Notes under the pieces: model-generated
Told to the model about the DNA's origin: nothing
The model's database searches: none
What the model saw: only the letters and a program-made list of their open reading frames with translations
Origin: Acetivibrio alkalicellulosi
GTDB taxonomy: Bacteria > Bacillota > Clostridia > Acetivibrionales > Acetivibrionaceae
Direction: 5' to 3'
Assembly: GCA_008125075.1 (NCBI GenBank)
Contig: VLTH01000002.1
Location: 2,364,232-2,428,231 of the forward strand
Length of the DNA stretch: 64,000 bases
In this document: in pieces, positions 39,319-48,262 of the stretch
Layout of the letters: every line of letters starts with the position of its first letter
Numbering within the stretch: the first letter of the stretch is position 1
Translations under genes and position numbers: made by a program

Positions 39319-40191
39319 TCATTTTTTAATTGCTGTGTCTTTTTCAATATCCCTATGGTTTATCAAAACTCTGTGTCCTTTTTCTAAAAGGTATGAAAAC
39401 AAAGACTCTGAAATAGTAACAGATCTGTGTCTTCCACCTGTACAGCCAATTGCAACAACAAGTTGTGATTTTCCCTCTTTTATATAATTGGGAATTAAAA
39501 AATTCAACATATCATAAAGCTTAGTTAGAAAAATGTTAGTCTCTGAAAAACTTAAAACATAATTTCTAACTAATTCATTTTTTCCTGTTTTACTTCGCAT
39601 ATTTTCAATATAATATGGATTTGGTATAAATCTTACATCAAAAACCAAATCACAGTCTATTGGTATTCCATATTTAAAACCAAAAGACATAATATTTATT
39701 ATTAATCCATCGAATTTTTTACCTTGCATAAATATATTTAAAATTTCTTCCCTGAGCTGTCTAGGTGTTAAATTAGAAGAATCGATAATATAGGTAGCAT
39801 TTTTCTTTATTTCCTTTAAAATTTCCCGTTCTCTTTTAATTCCCTCTATCAATCTACCTTCGGTTGCTAACGGATGTATTCGCCTGCTTTCCTTATACCT
39901 TTTTATTAGAACATTATCTGAAGCTTCAAGGAATAATATATCGTACAAAACTCCAGATTTCTTTAATGAATCAAGCTCAGGAAATAAATCATTAAATAAT
40001 TCTCCTCCCCTGATATCAATAACTAAAGCAATTTTATTAATTTTGCCCCTGCTTTGAATACATATCTCAGCAAATTTATGAATAAGTAATGGTGGAAGGT
40101 TGTCTACACAAAAAAAACCAGCATCTTCTAAGTACTTGATTACAAGACTCTTTCCTCCACCTGAAACCCCTGTAATAATTAATAACCTCAT
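39319..40191 (-). CDS. rapZ: RapZ/YvcJ nucleotide-binding protein
   Basis: 290 residues. P-loop GVSGGGKS at the N-terminus, DNLPP and the C-terminal GCTGGRHRSVTISE typical of the RapZ (UPF0042) family. Binds GTP/ATP; in E. coli it governs the glmS small RNA, in Bacillus its role is less clear. ATG 40191 has GGAGG five bases upstream; the TTG four codons earlier lies in the SD. 17 bases after murB. Confidence 0.96.
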   Translation of the reverse strand: MRLLIITGVSGGGKSLVIKYLEDAGFFCVDNLPPLLIHKFAEICIQSRGKINKIALVIDIRGGELFNDLFPELDSLKKSGVLYDILFLEASDNVLIKRYKESRRIHPLATEGRLIEGIKREREILKEIKKNATYIIDSSNLTPRQLREEILNIFMQGKKFDGLIINIMSFGFKYGIPIDCDLVFDVRFIPNPYYIENMRSKTGKNELVRNYVLSFSETNIFLTKLYDMLNFLIPNYIKEGKSQLVVAIGCTGGRHRSVTISESLFSYLLEKGHRVLINHRDIEKDTAIKK

Positions 40192-40208
40192 TTGTACCTC
40201 CAATTTTC

Positions 40209-41123
40209 CTACTCTTCTCCAACGATCCTTACTTCCGTTTGTAATTCAACACCATAAGATGACTTAATGGTATGCTGTATATGTTTTATTAACTGTTTTA
40301 TGTCTGAAGCTGTTGCTTCTCCTGTATTTACAATAAAACCACAGTGTTTATCTGAAACCTGTGCCCCACCTATTTTATATCCTTTCAAATTGCAGTCTTG
40401 AATTAGTTTACCGGCAAAATATCCTTCTGGTCGCTTAAACACACTTCCAGCACTGGGCATATCCAAAGGTTGTTTATCATTACGTCTGTTCTTTAAGTCG
40501 TTCATTAAAGCTTCGATTTCTCTTCTTTCTCCCTTCTCTAACTTCAATGAAGATTTTAATACTATTCCTGAATTTTTTAATATACAACTGGTTCTATATC
40601 CAAATTGGTGCTCATCTCCAGTTATAGTTTTAATATTTCCATCATTATCTATATATTCTGTCTTGATTACCACATTCTTCATTTCGCCATCGTATGCTCC
40701 AGCATTCATGGCAACAGCTCCACCTAAAGTACCAGGTATTCCCGATGCAAATTCAAGTCCTGTCAATTCATTTTCAAGAGCAATATTTGACACCTTTGAA
40801 AGAAGCATTCCTGCCTCTACCGTCAGTATATCGTCTTTAATATTGTAACTACTCATATTATCATAAATTTTAACAACTACACCTCGTATACCCTTATCAG
40901 ATACAATAAGATTAGTTCCATTGCCCATTATAAATATCGGAATATTTTCTTTTTTGCATAGCTTTATTATCTCACTTAATTGATAAACTGACACTGGGGT
41001 AACTAAAAAATCAGCATTTCCACCTACTTTAAATGAGCAGTGATTTTTCATTGGTTCATCAACCATAATATTTTCACTGCCTAATATATTTTCCATCATA
41101 AATACCAAAGTTTTTTTTTGCAA
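40209..41123 (-). CDS. murB: UDP-N-acetylenolpyruvoylglucosamine reductase
   Basis: FAD enzyme that makes UDP-N-acetylmuramate for peptidoglycan. Seen: [57 protein letters not shown] with catalytic residues, and [19 protein letters not shown] (type II MurB). A start at TTG 41123 (nine bases after AAGGGG) gives 304 residues, the family length. The open frame extends to a GTG at 41174, which has only a close-spaced AAGGA, so the start is uncertain. Confidence 0.95.
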   Translation of the reverse strand: MQKKTLVFMMENILGSENIMVDEPMKNHCSFKVGGNADFLVTPVSVYQLSEIIKLCKKENIPIFIMGNGTNLIVSDKGIRGVVVKIYDNMSSYNIKDDILTVEAGMLLSKVSNIALENELTGLEFASGIPGTLGGAVAMNAGAYDGEMKNVVIKTEYIDNDGNIKTITGDEHQFGYRTSCILKNSGIVLKSSLKLEKGERREIEALMNDLKNRRNDKQPLDMPSAGSVFKRPEGYFAGKLIQDCNLKGYKIGGAQVSDKHCGFIVNTGEATASDIKQLIKHIQHTIKSSYGVELQTEVRIVGEE

Positions 41124-41207
41124 TAGTCTCAGCCCCTTAGAACTATCTTTTGATATAGTTAAATAAAATCTCACTATTCCTTATATTATTATTCCATATA
41201 TATTATT

Positions 41208-41933
41208 TTATTTACGTTTAAATTGTTCTTTCTTAAATCTTAAGTACTCACAAAAATCTGTTGTAGATGTGTTCATTACAAGTTCCTCAGGCATCTCAAT
41301 GTCTTCAAAAAGTTCATATATTCTGTCAAACCTGCCCACATCAAAACTAATATGTGCATCACTTCCACATACCACTTTTACACCTTGCTTCTTGCATTCT
41401 AAAGCAAATTCTCTACAATTTTCTTCACTTCCGGGTCTTACTACAAAGGAATGACTATTTATTTCGATAAATTTATTATATTCTTTTGCTGCTCTTACTA
41501 CCTGAGGAATATTAACCTGAAATTTAGGATTCCCAGGATGTCCAACAGCATCAACAAATGGATTTTTCATTAAATTAATGATGGCCTGAGTATGTTCTTC
41601 TATCCCTGCTGGCTCTATGCAGATATCATGAAAACTTGCTATAACAAAATCAAGTCTTTTTAGATACCCATCAGGCAAATCTAAATTTCCATCATAGTCT
41701 ATGATATTTGCCTCAACACCTTTTATTATTCTGACATTATAAATTGTTTCAGGTATAACTCTTAAGTTCCCAAAATGATATAGACAAGGAGCTCCTTTCA
41801 TAGCAGGACCATGATCAGTTATGGCAATCATCTCTATATTTTTTGCGAAGGCTTCCTCCGCCATTTCCTGTATAGTACTGTAGGCATGACCACTTGAGAT
41901 TGTGTGTGTATGTGTATCAACTATAATTTTCAA
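41208..41933 (-). CDS. PHP-domain phosphatase, YcdX-like
   Basis: 241 residues. PHP metal ligands in order: DTHTHT, ITDHG, GVEANI, FHD, GHPG, INSHSF and SDAHI. The YcdX/PHP family are trinuclear-metal phosphoesterases; the in vivo substrate is not known. Same strand as hprK and murB, between them, as in other Clostridia. Confidence 0.92.
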   Translation of the reverse strand: MKIIVDTHTHTISSGHAYSTIQEMAEEAFAKNIEMIAITDHGPAMKGAPCLYHFGNLRVIPETIYNVRIIKGVEANIIDYDGNLDLPDGYLKRLDFVIASFHDICIEPAGIEEHTQAIINLMKNPFVDAVGHPGNPKFQVNIPQVVRAAKEYNKFIEINSHSFVVRPGSEENCREFALECKKQGVKVVCGSDAHISFDVGRFDRIYELFEDIEMPEELVMNTSTTDFCEYLRFKKEQFKRK

Positions 41934-41947
41934 ATTACTTCCTCCAA

Positions 41948-42883
41948 TTACTCTTGTGTTGATGATTTGTTTATTTCTCCCAATACTCTCTCGTTCAAGA
42001 CTCTTGCTGCATTATATCCCATCTTTTTCTGTCTGTTATTCATAGCAGCAACCTCAGCAATAATAGCCAGATTTCTTCCTGGTCTAACTGGAATAGTAAG
42101 ACCAGGTACATTTATTCCAAGTATATCCGTGTATTCATCTACTAAACCTAATCTATCATAGTTCTTTTTTTCATCCCAAAATTCAAGTTGAATAACAAGA
42201 TTAATATTTTCAGTAACCTTTACAGAACCAACTCCATAAAGATTTTTTACATCAAGTATCCCTATTCCTCTAATTTCAATAAAGTGCCTTATTATGTCAG
42301 GAGCCGTTCCTACAAGGGTTTTGTCAGAAACCTTTCTGATTTCCACCACATCATCAGCTACAAGCCTATGTCCACGTTTTACAAGTTCTAAAGCTGTTTC
42401 ACTCTTTCCTACACCACTTTCACCTAATATTAATATACCTTCCCCATATACTTCAACAAAAACACCATGCTTTGTTATTCTTGGAGCTAATTGAACGTTT
42501 AAGTAGCTAATTAATCCACTCAAAAATCTTGATGTAATATCTTTAGTTCTCAAAATAGGTATACCATATTTATTAGATACATCTATCATTTCTTGAAAAA
42601 TATCTAATCCTCGTGCAACTACCATACAAGGAAAACCAGACTTAAAAAATTCGTCCAATCGTAAGTAACGCTCCTCGGGTGATAAAGCTTCAAGATATGT
42701 TGTCTCCACTTTACCTATTATTTGTATTCTGTCTGTTCCAAAATACTTTAAGTAACCAACTAACTGCAAACCAGGCCTATTTATATCTGAAGATGATACA
42801 AGAATTTCATCTAGAGAATTGCAATTAGTCACATTTTCAAGCTGAAATTCTTCCATCACTTCTTTTAATGTAACAGAAAACAT
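41948..42883 (-). CDS. hprK: HPr(Ser) kinase/phosphorylase
   Basis: 311 residues. P-loop GESGVGKSETALELVKRGHRLVADD, and signature LEIRGIGI-like IEIRGIGILDVKNLYG, with N-terminal domain about 1-130. Phosphorylates Ser46 of HPr in response to glycolytic intermediates and controls CcpA-dependent catabolite repression. Its substrate HPr is encoded downstream in the same gene run. Upstream (42884-43090) I see only AT-rich sequence. Confidence 0.97.
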   Translation of the reverse strand: MFSVTLKEVMEEFQLENVTNCNSLDEILVSSSDINRPGLQLVGYLKYFGTDRIQIIGKVETTYLEALSPEERYLRLDEFFKSGFPCMVVARGLDIFQEMIDVSNKYGIPILRTKDITSRFLSGLISYLNVQLAPRITKHGVFVEVYGEGILILGESGVGKSETALELVKRGHRLVADDVVEIRKVSDKTLVGTAPDIIRHFIEIRGIGILDVKNLYGVGSVKVTENINLVIQLEFWDEKKNYDRLGLVDEYTDILGINVPGLTIPVRPGRNLAIIAEVAAMNNRQKKMGYNAARVLNERVLGEINKSSTQE

Positions 42884-43093
42884 AATACCACCTACCTTAT
42901 TTTATTAAAATTATATTAATCACTTAAAACCTCTAAAAAACACTATATATTGAATATATTAATTCTAACAAATATTATCCCTTAAAATATTATATCTCAA
43001 TTACATATTAAAATAAACCCTTGCTTCGCCCCGGCGATAAAAAATGCTCTCCCTAACCTCATATTCCTCTGTTTAAAAAATATTAAAGAACAT

Positions 43094-43130
43094 TAAAAAA
43101 ACTATGCCCTAATCAAGTGCATAGCTTTTT
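43094..43130 (-). terminator. Terminator of the tRNA-Gly pair
   Basis: GCTATGC (43119-43125, minus strand) pairs with GCATAGT (43101-43107), followed by a run of T on the minus strand. It lies a few bases beyond the 3' end of the second tRNA. Confidence 0.8.
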
Positions 43131-43138
43131 TAACAGTT

Positions 43139-43212
43139 TGGAGCGGGTGAAGGGAATCGAACCCTCACAATCAGCTTGGAAGGCTGATGTTCTACCATTG
43201 AACTACACCCGC
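43139..43212 (-). tRNA. tRNA-Gly (anticodon UCC)
   Basis: 74 bases including an encoded CCA. Acceptor arms GCGGGTG and CACCCGC pair fully. The anticodon loop is CTTCCAA within the stem ATCAGC/GCTGAT, so the anticodon is UCC. T-loop GGTTCGATTCC. Seven bases downstream of the second tRNA-Gly and probably processed from the same transcript. Confidence 0.96.
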
Positions 43213-43219
43213 ATATTAT

Positions 43220-43294
43220 TGGAGCGGGTTACGAGATTTGAACTCGCGACTTTCACCTTGGCAAGGTGACACTCTACCACTGAGTTAAACCCGC
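43220..43294 (-). tRNA. tRNA-Gly (anticodon GCC)
   Basis: 75 bases with encoded CCA. Acceptor GCGGGTT with AACCCGC; anticodon loop TTGCCAA in the stem TCACC/GGTGA gives GCC. Together with the neighbouring UCC species it covers all glycine codons. Confidence 0.96.
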
Positions 43295-43313
43295 AAATTA
43301 ATTTGCAAGAGTA

Positions 43314-43342
43314 ATTATACATATTAATTTTACTTTTGTCAA
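43314..43342 (-). promoter_or_regulatory. Consensus sigma-A promoter of the tRNA-Gly operon
   Basis: Perfect TTGACA (43337-43342) and TATAAT (43314-43319) with a 17-base spacer on the minus strand, ending 20 bases before the first tRNA. A textbook strong, unregulated promoter. Confidence 0.93.
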
Positions 43343-43557
43343 GAAGTTTTTTTAAATGGTAACAACATCACTATTACCTTTTATCCTTCAATCTCAAATG
43401 TTTCATAGCTATTACCTTTTACAAGTCCAATCCTTAATACTAGTTTTCAGATTCTACATTGGCAGCAAGCCACTTAATAAATAATTAAATATAAACTGGA
43501 AAAAGTGTACATGAATTTTTTAGAAGTGTCTAGTTCTGAAAATACTTTTATACTTTC

Positions 43558-44622
43558 TCATCTTACTCTGATGCGATTATATACTTTATCATTTATCACT
43601 ACTTCTGCATTCATAACCAAATTATGAATATAATCACTATAACCTTGTTCTAATAATTCATTTTTAAGAATTTCTCTTGCATCTTCATAAGAAAGATAGT
43701 CACCTGATTTTCTGGCAATTGACTTAATGACAACATAATCCCCTTTTCTTTCAATTATATCACTAATTTGACCTTCTTTTAATTTATTAGCTTCATATAG
43801 CAAATCACTATAAGGTGTATCAAATTTATTGTCCACAGGAATAATATTCTCTATTACTTTTTTGTCTGAGTTGTATGTTTTGGACAATAGCTCAAAACAC
43901 TCTCCTTGATTAACTCTATTTATAACTTCATAAATTTTATACTTTGCATCAGTTTTTTTAATTTCACTTATTACCCTTCTATTATCAGTAAATGGTATAG
44001 ATATAATCTGTACTATAATTTGCTTAGGCAACATAAATCTAGTTTCCCTACTAAACCTATAAGTATCCTTAAGTATTTCTTCGGATATCCTTAATTCACT
44101 CTCTTTTAAATTTTCCTTTAATTCATTTATAATATTTTGTATACTATAATTATAGTACTCAACTTCTCCATATATATCAGGTCCGTAAATAACCTTATTC
44201 TCTTTTAAAGCTTCTTTTCTACTGCTATTTATTTCATTCAATTCTTTAATAAAATCCTTGTAATCAGAACTTTTTAAGATGCCTTTATCTTGAGCAAGTA
44301 ATTGTTGAATTTTTATTTTAACTATTTCTTCCATGACCTTATCTTTAGTTATCTCATTGTACTTATTATCAAATCTATTTTTATCATTAATATTATCACT
44401 ACTTATGTCTATACTCATACTTCTCAATGTAGCTTTAAATTCTTTTACATAAACAGGCTGACCATTAACAATAGCAATTTGTGTAAAATCTGTATCAAAA
44501 AAACCTCTTTGATATGATAATAAAATCATCAATAAAACTAATATCAAAAAAATACTAATAATAGCTATGTGATAACCCTTTTTAAAATATTTTTTATTAA
44601 TATTCATACCACTTGGTATCAT
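43558..44622 (-). CDS. Membrane-anchored PrsA/SurA-like foldase with PpiC-type domain
   Basis: About 354 residues. Basic N-terminus and a single hydrophobic helix (GYHIAIISIFLILVLLMILLS) form a signal anchor. Then a SurA-like N-terminal region (IAIVNGQPVYVKEFKATL) and a parvulin-like segment from about 200 (PKQIIVQIISIPF, VNQGECFELLSKTYNSD, LKEGQISDIIERKGDYVVIK). No lipobox. Probably helps exported proteins fold. The parvulin active site is not confidently preserved. Start is uncertain: ATG 44622 lacks a well-spaced SD, while a TTG two codons upstream has AAGGA at good distance. Confidence 0.8.
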   Translation of the reverse strand: MIPSGMNINKKYFKKGYHIAIISIFLILVLLMILLSYQRGFFDTDFTQIAIVNGQPVYVKEFKATLRSMSIDISSDNINDKNRFDNKYNEITKDKVMEEIVKIKIQQLLAQDKGILKSSDYKDFIKELNEINSSRKEALKENKVIYGPDIYGEVEYYNYSIQNIINELKENLKESELRISEEILKDTYRFSRETRFMLPKQIIVQIISIPFTDNRRVISEIKKTDAKYKIYEVINRVNQGECFELLSKTYNSDKKVIENIIPVDNKFDTPYSDLLYEANKLKEGQISDIIERKGDYVVIKSIARKSGDYLSYEDAREILKNELLEQGYSDYIHNLVMNAEVVINDKVYNRIRVR

Positions 44623-44760
44623 CAGCAAACCACTTTCCTTCAAATAATATTGAGATGTAAAATCAAAGTATTTTTCCTAAGGTTATAAGCTAACCTTGAT
44701 TTTGTTCTCATACCACTTGTTACTCTCCATAAAACAACTACATACTTAGTAGACCTTAAC

Positions 44761-44801
44761 TTTTTTCATCTTTTAGTGGGCTTTGTATTCATGAATGTCT
44801 A
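44761..44801. repeat. R1 repeat fragment g (right end only)
   Basis: TTTTAGTGGGCTTTGTATTCATGAATGTCTA matches the closing part of R1 copies c and d (in pieces: GTGAGCTTT..., CATGAATGTCTA). It lies between the AraC-type regulator and the foldase. The rest of 44643-44940 shows no gene. Confidence 0.5.
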
Positions 44802-44940
44802 GCATTAAAATTAAATTATTTCATAGATATATGCTAAATTATATTATATCGCCTACAGGCCTTCAAGAGTTATATTTTTCCATGAACACACACTAGTTTG
44901 CACATTAAGTACTGTACGTTTATTCATACTATATGAATTT

Positions 44941-46572
44941 TTAATTATGGAAGTTTTTTTTATATTCGGCAGGACTTTGCCCAGTATATTTTCTAAAAAG
45001 CCTACTAAAATAACTCGCTTCTCTATAGCCTAGCATCTCACAAACTTCATATGTTTTATAACTACCTTCTTTAATTAACATTTTAGCCCATTCCATTTTA
45101 ATTTTTGTAACGTACTCAAGAAAATTGTATCCAGTTTCTTGTTTAAATAAGGAGCAAAAATAATTTTTACTTATGCTTAAATGTTCTGAAATAGACATTA
45201 GTGTAATCTCTTGCTCAATATGACTTAATACATATTCACAGGCTTTTTTAATCAAGTTATTACTTTGAGCAGGCTTATATTCCTTAATAACATTTAGAAC
45301 ACTAGTAACAAACTTAATAAAATACTCCTTTATTTCCTGTACAGAACTGAATTCAGAAATGTTAATGTTATCAAAAACGCTAAAATCATATAATTTGTTT
45401 ATAAAACCATAATGTATATCAATAAAATGTGATATGTTAAATATCAATTGACTTGCTGCAAAAGCAATTCTTTTAAGATTATCCTGAGTTCCAGCAGCAA
45501 TATCATCAAATATGTTTTCTGCAAGCTTAATTGCTTTATCATCTCCAGTCATTATTTGCTCTGCTAAAAGCTTTTCCCTTTCAACAGGATAAAGAAGACT
45601 TTGCCTGCTATTTTTATCAAACTGACTTATGCTAATAACCCTGTTTCCACCTAAAACATATTTGTGTCGTAAAGCTGATTTTGCACCCATGTAACTTAAA
45701 CTAATGTCACTTAAACTCAAAAAAACATTTCCAATTCCTATTGTAACCCTTACATTAAAACTCTGTTTTATTTCATTTAGTACCTTTTCAAAAAAGTCAA
45801 CAGAAACTTCTTCAAACTCTTTTTTTTCCATTGTATTAATGGGCTGTAAAATTACACTTATGACTCCTATGTCCATATCTATATTGTTACAGCTCAATAC
45901 ATTATATTCATTTAAGACACAAGATATTATTAATCTAATCTTTTTAATTAATTCCTCAAATTTACCACTTTTTATCCATTCTTTCGAAGCATCGTCAAAG
46001 TTTCCTATTTCAATAATACCTACCAAAACCATATTTTTTGAAAGGTTAATATTATATTCATCAATAATGCCATGTAACTCATAATATACAACATCTTTAC
46101 CCCTTAGGAGGTCGTACAGTACTTTTTCTCTTGATATTGCAAAATTAAGTTCCAACTTTTCCTTAAGTTTTTGACTTTTTTCTTGTTCAATATTCATTTT
46201 CAACAAACTATCATGAGCTTTTATTAGTACCTCAACTAAAAGTTTTTTTTCTATGGGCTTTTTAACATAATCATATGCTCCAAGCAGTAACCCCTGTTTA
46301 GCATACGGAAAATCCTCACTATTGCTTAAATATATAACAATAGAAGTCTTTCCGTATTCTTTTATGGTATTTAACAACTCTATTCCATCCATCTTTGGCA
46401 TACAAATCTCTGAAATCACAACATCTATTTTATATTGGTTAAACTTTTGCAAAGCATCAATACCATTACTGGCAATACAAACAAGTTCAAAACCATACTT
46501 TTCCCATTCAACCTGATTTTTTAACCACTCGCATGTAATCAGGTCATTCTCAACAAGCATAATGCCAAACAA
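44941..46572 (-). CDS. YesN-type AraC response regulator with an altered receiver domain
   Basis: About 543 residues. Receiver domain 1-120, central region 120-430, AraC DNA-binding domain 440-540 with ISKNYFCSLFKQETGYNFLEYVTKIKMEWAKMLI and YREASYFSRLFRKYTGQSPAEYKK. The phosphoacceptor position reads VVISEICMPKMDG, so Glu stands for Asp, and the acidic pocket is VEND instead of VDDE. Lys in VKKP is kept. It may be active without phosphorylation. Start TTG 46572 has GGAGG eight bases upstream; an ATG two codons earlier is only two bases from the SD. No cognate kinase gene lies next to it. Confidence 0.88.
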   Translation of the reverse strand: MFGIMLVENDLITCEWLKNQVEWEKYGFELVCIASNGIDALQKFNQYKIDVVISEICMPKMDGIELLNTIKEYGKTSIVIYLSNSEDFPYAKQGLLLGAYDYVKKPIEKKLLVEVLIKAHDSLLKMNIEQEKSQKLKEKLELNFAISREKVLYDLLRGKDVVYYELHGIIDEYNINLSKNMVLVGIIEIGNFDDASKEWIKSGKFEELIKKIRLIISCVLNEYNVLSCNNIDMDIGVISVILQPINTMEKKEFEEVSVDFFEKVLNEIKQSFNVRVTIGIGNVFLSLSDISLSYMGAKSALRHKYVLGGNRVISISQFDKNSRQSLLYPVEREKLLAEQIMTGDDKAIKLAENIFDDIAAGTQDNLKRIAFAASQLIFNISHFIDIHYGFINKLYDFSVFDNINISEFSSVQEIKEYFIKFVTSVLNVIKEYKPAQSNNLIKKACEYVLSHIEQEITLMSISEHLSISKNYFCSLFKQETGYNFLEYVTKIKMEWAKMLIKEGSYKTYEVCEMLGYREASYFSRLFRKYTGQSPAEYKKNFHN

Positions 46573-46863
46573 AATCATGTCCTCCTTTGTTACTACGATA
46601 AAGACAAATAAAATCAATTATGTTTACACTTAAAAAAACACTCTCTACGTAGAAAAAACTCTTGCTTAAGATTGAATTAATGATACCCCCAATTTGGCTT
46701 TAAACTAACATAATGCTTTCTAAAACATTTAGCTTATATGTTTTAAAAATCATCTTCAGAATACATATATGTTAATATTAATACTATATTAATTTGTTGT
46801 CAAATAATTTTGGTTTACAGGGGTGCATGTATACATTTGTATACCAATTAGCCTTGCAAAAAT

Positions 46864-46893
46864 AAAAAAAGAGGAATTACATCCTCTTTTTTT
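46864..46893 (-). terminator. Terminator after the CBM25 gene
   Basis: Twelve-base arms (46864-46875 with 46882-46893, AAAAAAAGAGGA/TCCTCTTTTTTT) around a 6-base loop. It is T-flanked on both sides and can work in both directions. It lies 34 bases past the CBM25 stop. Confidence 0.85.
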
Positions 46894-46926
46894 ATTTTTA
46901 AAATAATTAATACAAAATTTAATTTA

Positions 46927-47373
46927 CTAATTGTCACTTTTCTTTGTAGCAGTCTTTCTTGTTGTTGATGTCTTTTTAGTTGTTGTTTTTTCTGCTGAAC
47001 TCTTACTTGCTGTTGCCTTCTTTTCTGTTTCTGCAGTAGTCTTTTGAGTTTTTGCTGCTTTTTTTGATATTTTGAAAGAATAATTGCTATGGGAGTTGTT
47101 GTCCCAATTGTCTCCATTATCTTTAAAAGCAACATTAAGGTTGTCAGCATGGTTAACTTTAATTCTAGCTTCAAAAACATCTTTATTTCTTTCCATCGGG
47201 ATAAATTCTTTTTCTTCCCATTCATCTCCATATCCAATATGTGCATATACTACTTCAGCTCCACTTTGAGCCAACAAACCACTATATGACAAAGTAACTT
47301 CGTCACCAACACATATTGAAGATTTTGACACCTCAACACCATTATCTGCATACAACTGTTTTGCTCTAGGCAT
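46927..47373 (-). CDS. Cytoplasmic starch-binding (CBM25) protein with Lys/Thr-rich tail
   Basis: 148 residues. Residues 10-102 match the CBM25 pattern: VTLSYSGLLAQSGAEVVYAHIGYGDEW, FEARIKV and LNVAFKDNGDNWDNNSHSNYSF, with the aromatic and Asn residues used for starch binding. The remaining 45 residues are Lys, Thr, Ala and Ser only (KKTSTTRKTATKK). There is no signal peptide, so it likely acts inside the cell on glycogen. AGAGGTG precedes ATG by seven bases. Its own terminator follows. Function unknown beyond binding. Confidence 0.85.
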   Translation of the reverse strand: MPRAKQLYADNGVEVSKSSICVGDEVTLSYSGLLAQSGAEVVYAHIGYGDEWEEKEFIPMERNKDVFEARIKVNHADNLNVAFKDNGDNWDNNSHSNYSFKISKKAAKTQKTTAETEKKATASKSSAEKTTTKKTSTTRKTATKKSDN

Positions 47374-48262
47374 AACTTTTCACCTCTTTAATTTGTTTTT
47401 GTAATTAAAAGTTGCTCCTTTTTACCTATTTATAAGTCTACAAAGTATGTGTTATTTAAATGCCAAACATATTTTTACATTTCACAGTAAACACTGTAAA
47501 ATAGTCATTAACAAATACTTTCTATAAATTGCTTTTTCAAAAAATGTTTTTTATGGTTAACATTTTCATCTAACAATTGTAACAATATCTTTCAAACTTA
47601 TTAATCGGACTTTATTTCAAAAAAGTTAATAAAAAGTTGACTTATTTTAAAAATTTTATTGAATATAGCATAGCACCTTCTTAATGAAGCTTTATTTTCC
47701 CAAAATTTAAATCTCACATTTATAAAAAGATACATTACTATTGTCTCTTTCAGCAACTGCTCTTCACCTAATTCCTATACTTTATATTTCATAAGATGGA
47801 GTACATGTTAATATATTTAATCTAAATCTCCATCTAGAGTCCTAAGATCAGGTTTAGAACCAGCGAGTTTACTATTTAAAACTCCTGCTGCGATATGCTT
47901 TTATGGAATTATCAAGGTTTTATAAATTATTTTATATCACAATATAATAGTTAATTTTTAACCTTGAAACTATTGTATTAAAAAATTTTCTATTAGTCAA
48001 CCAATTAAAGCTAAAAAACTTAAAGCTTTTTAATTTGGGAATATTTTTTAATTATTGCCAATGAGACTTTCATCTGCATTACCATAAACTCATTAATTAA
48101 AAATACTCCTTATAAATTTTAATATGTGTATATTTCCTAAATTTAATTCATTTTTTTATATCAACGAAAGCAATAGTAACAAACCTGACGTTCAGCAAGC
48201 ATAATCTTGCTATCATAGTTTCACAATGACTGGAAATAAATTATTGTCTTCTTCTTTTATCC
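47374..48262. other. Gene-poor 890-base region with a possible gene remnant
   Basis: No convincing ORF with an SD. Upstream of the CBM25 gene is an ACAGT/ACTGT inverted repeat near 47484-47498 that could be an operator. At 47790-47840 the arms AGATGGAG and CTCCATCT could form a hairpin. On the minus strand near 47827-47900 a short frame reads AGVLNSKLAGSKPDLRTLDG up to a stop and looks like the end of a lost gene, but its start is blocked by a stop codon. I saw no riboswitch. Confidence 0.4.

Noticed and set aside
46848-47246. 132-codon minus-strand frame rich in Lys and Gln overlapping the CBM25 gene
   Set aside because: It is the alternate frame of the Lys/Thr-rich tail. It has no SD, runs through the terminator and lacks any domain, while the CBM25 frame has all three.
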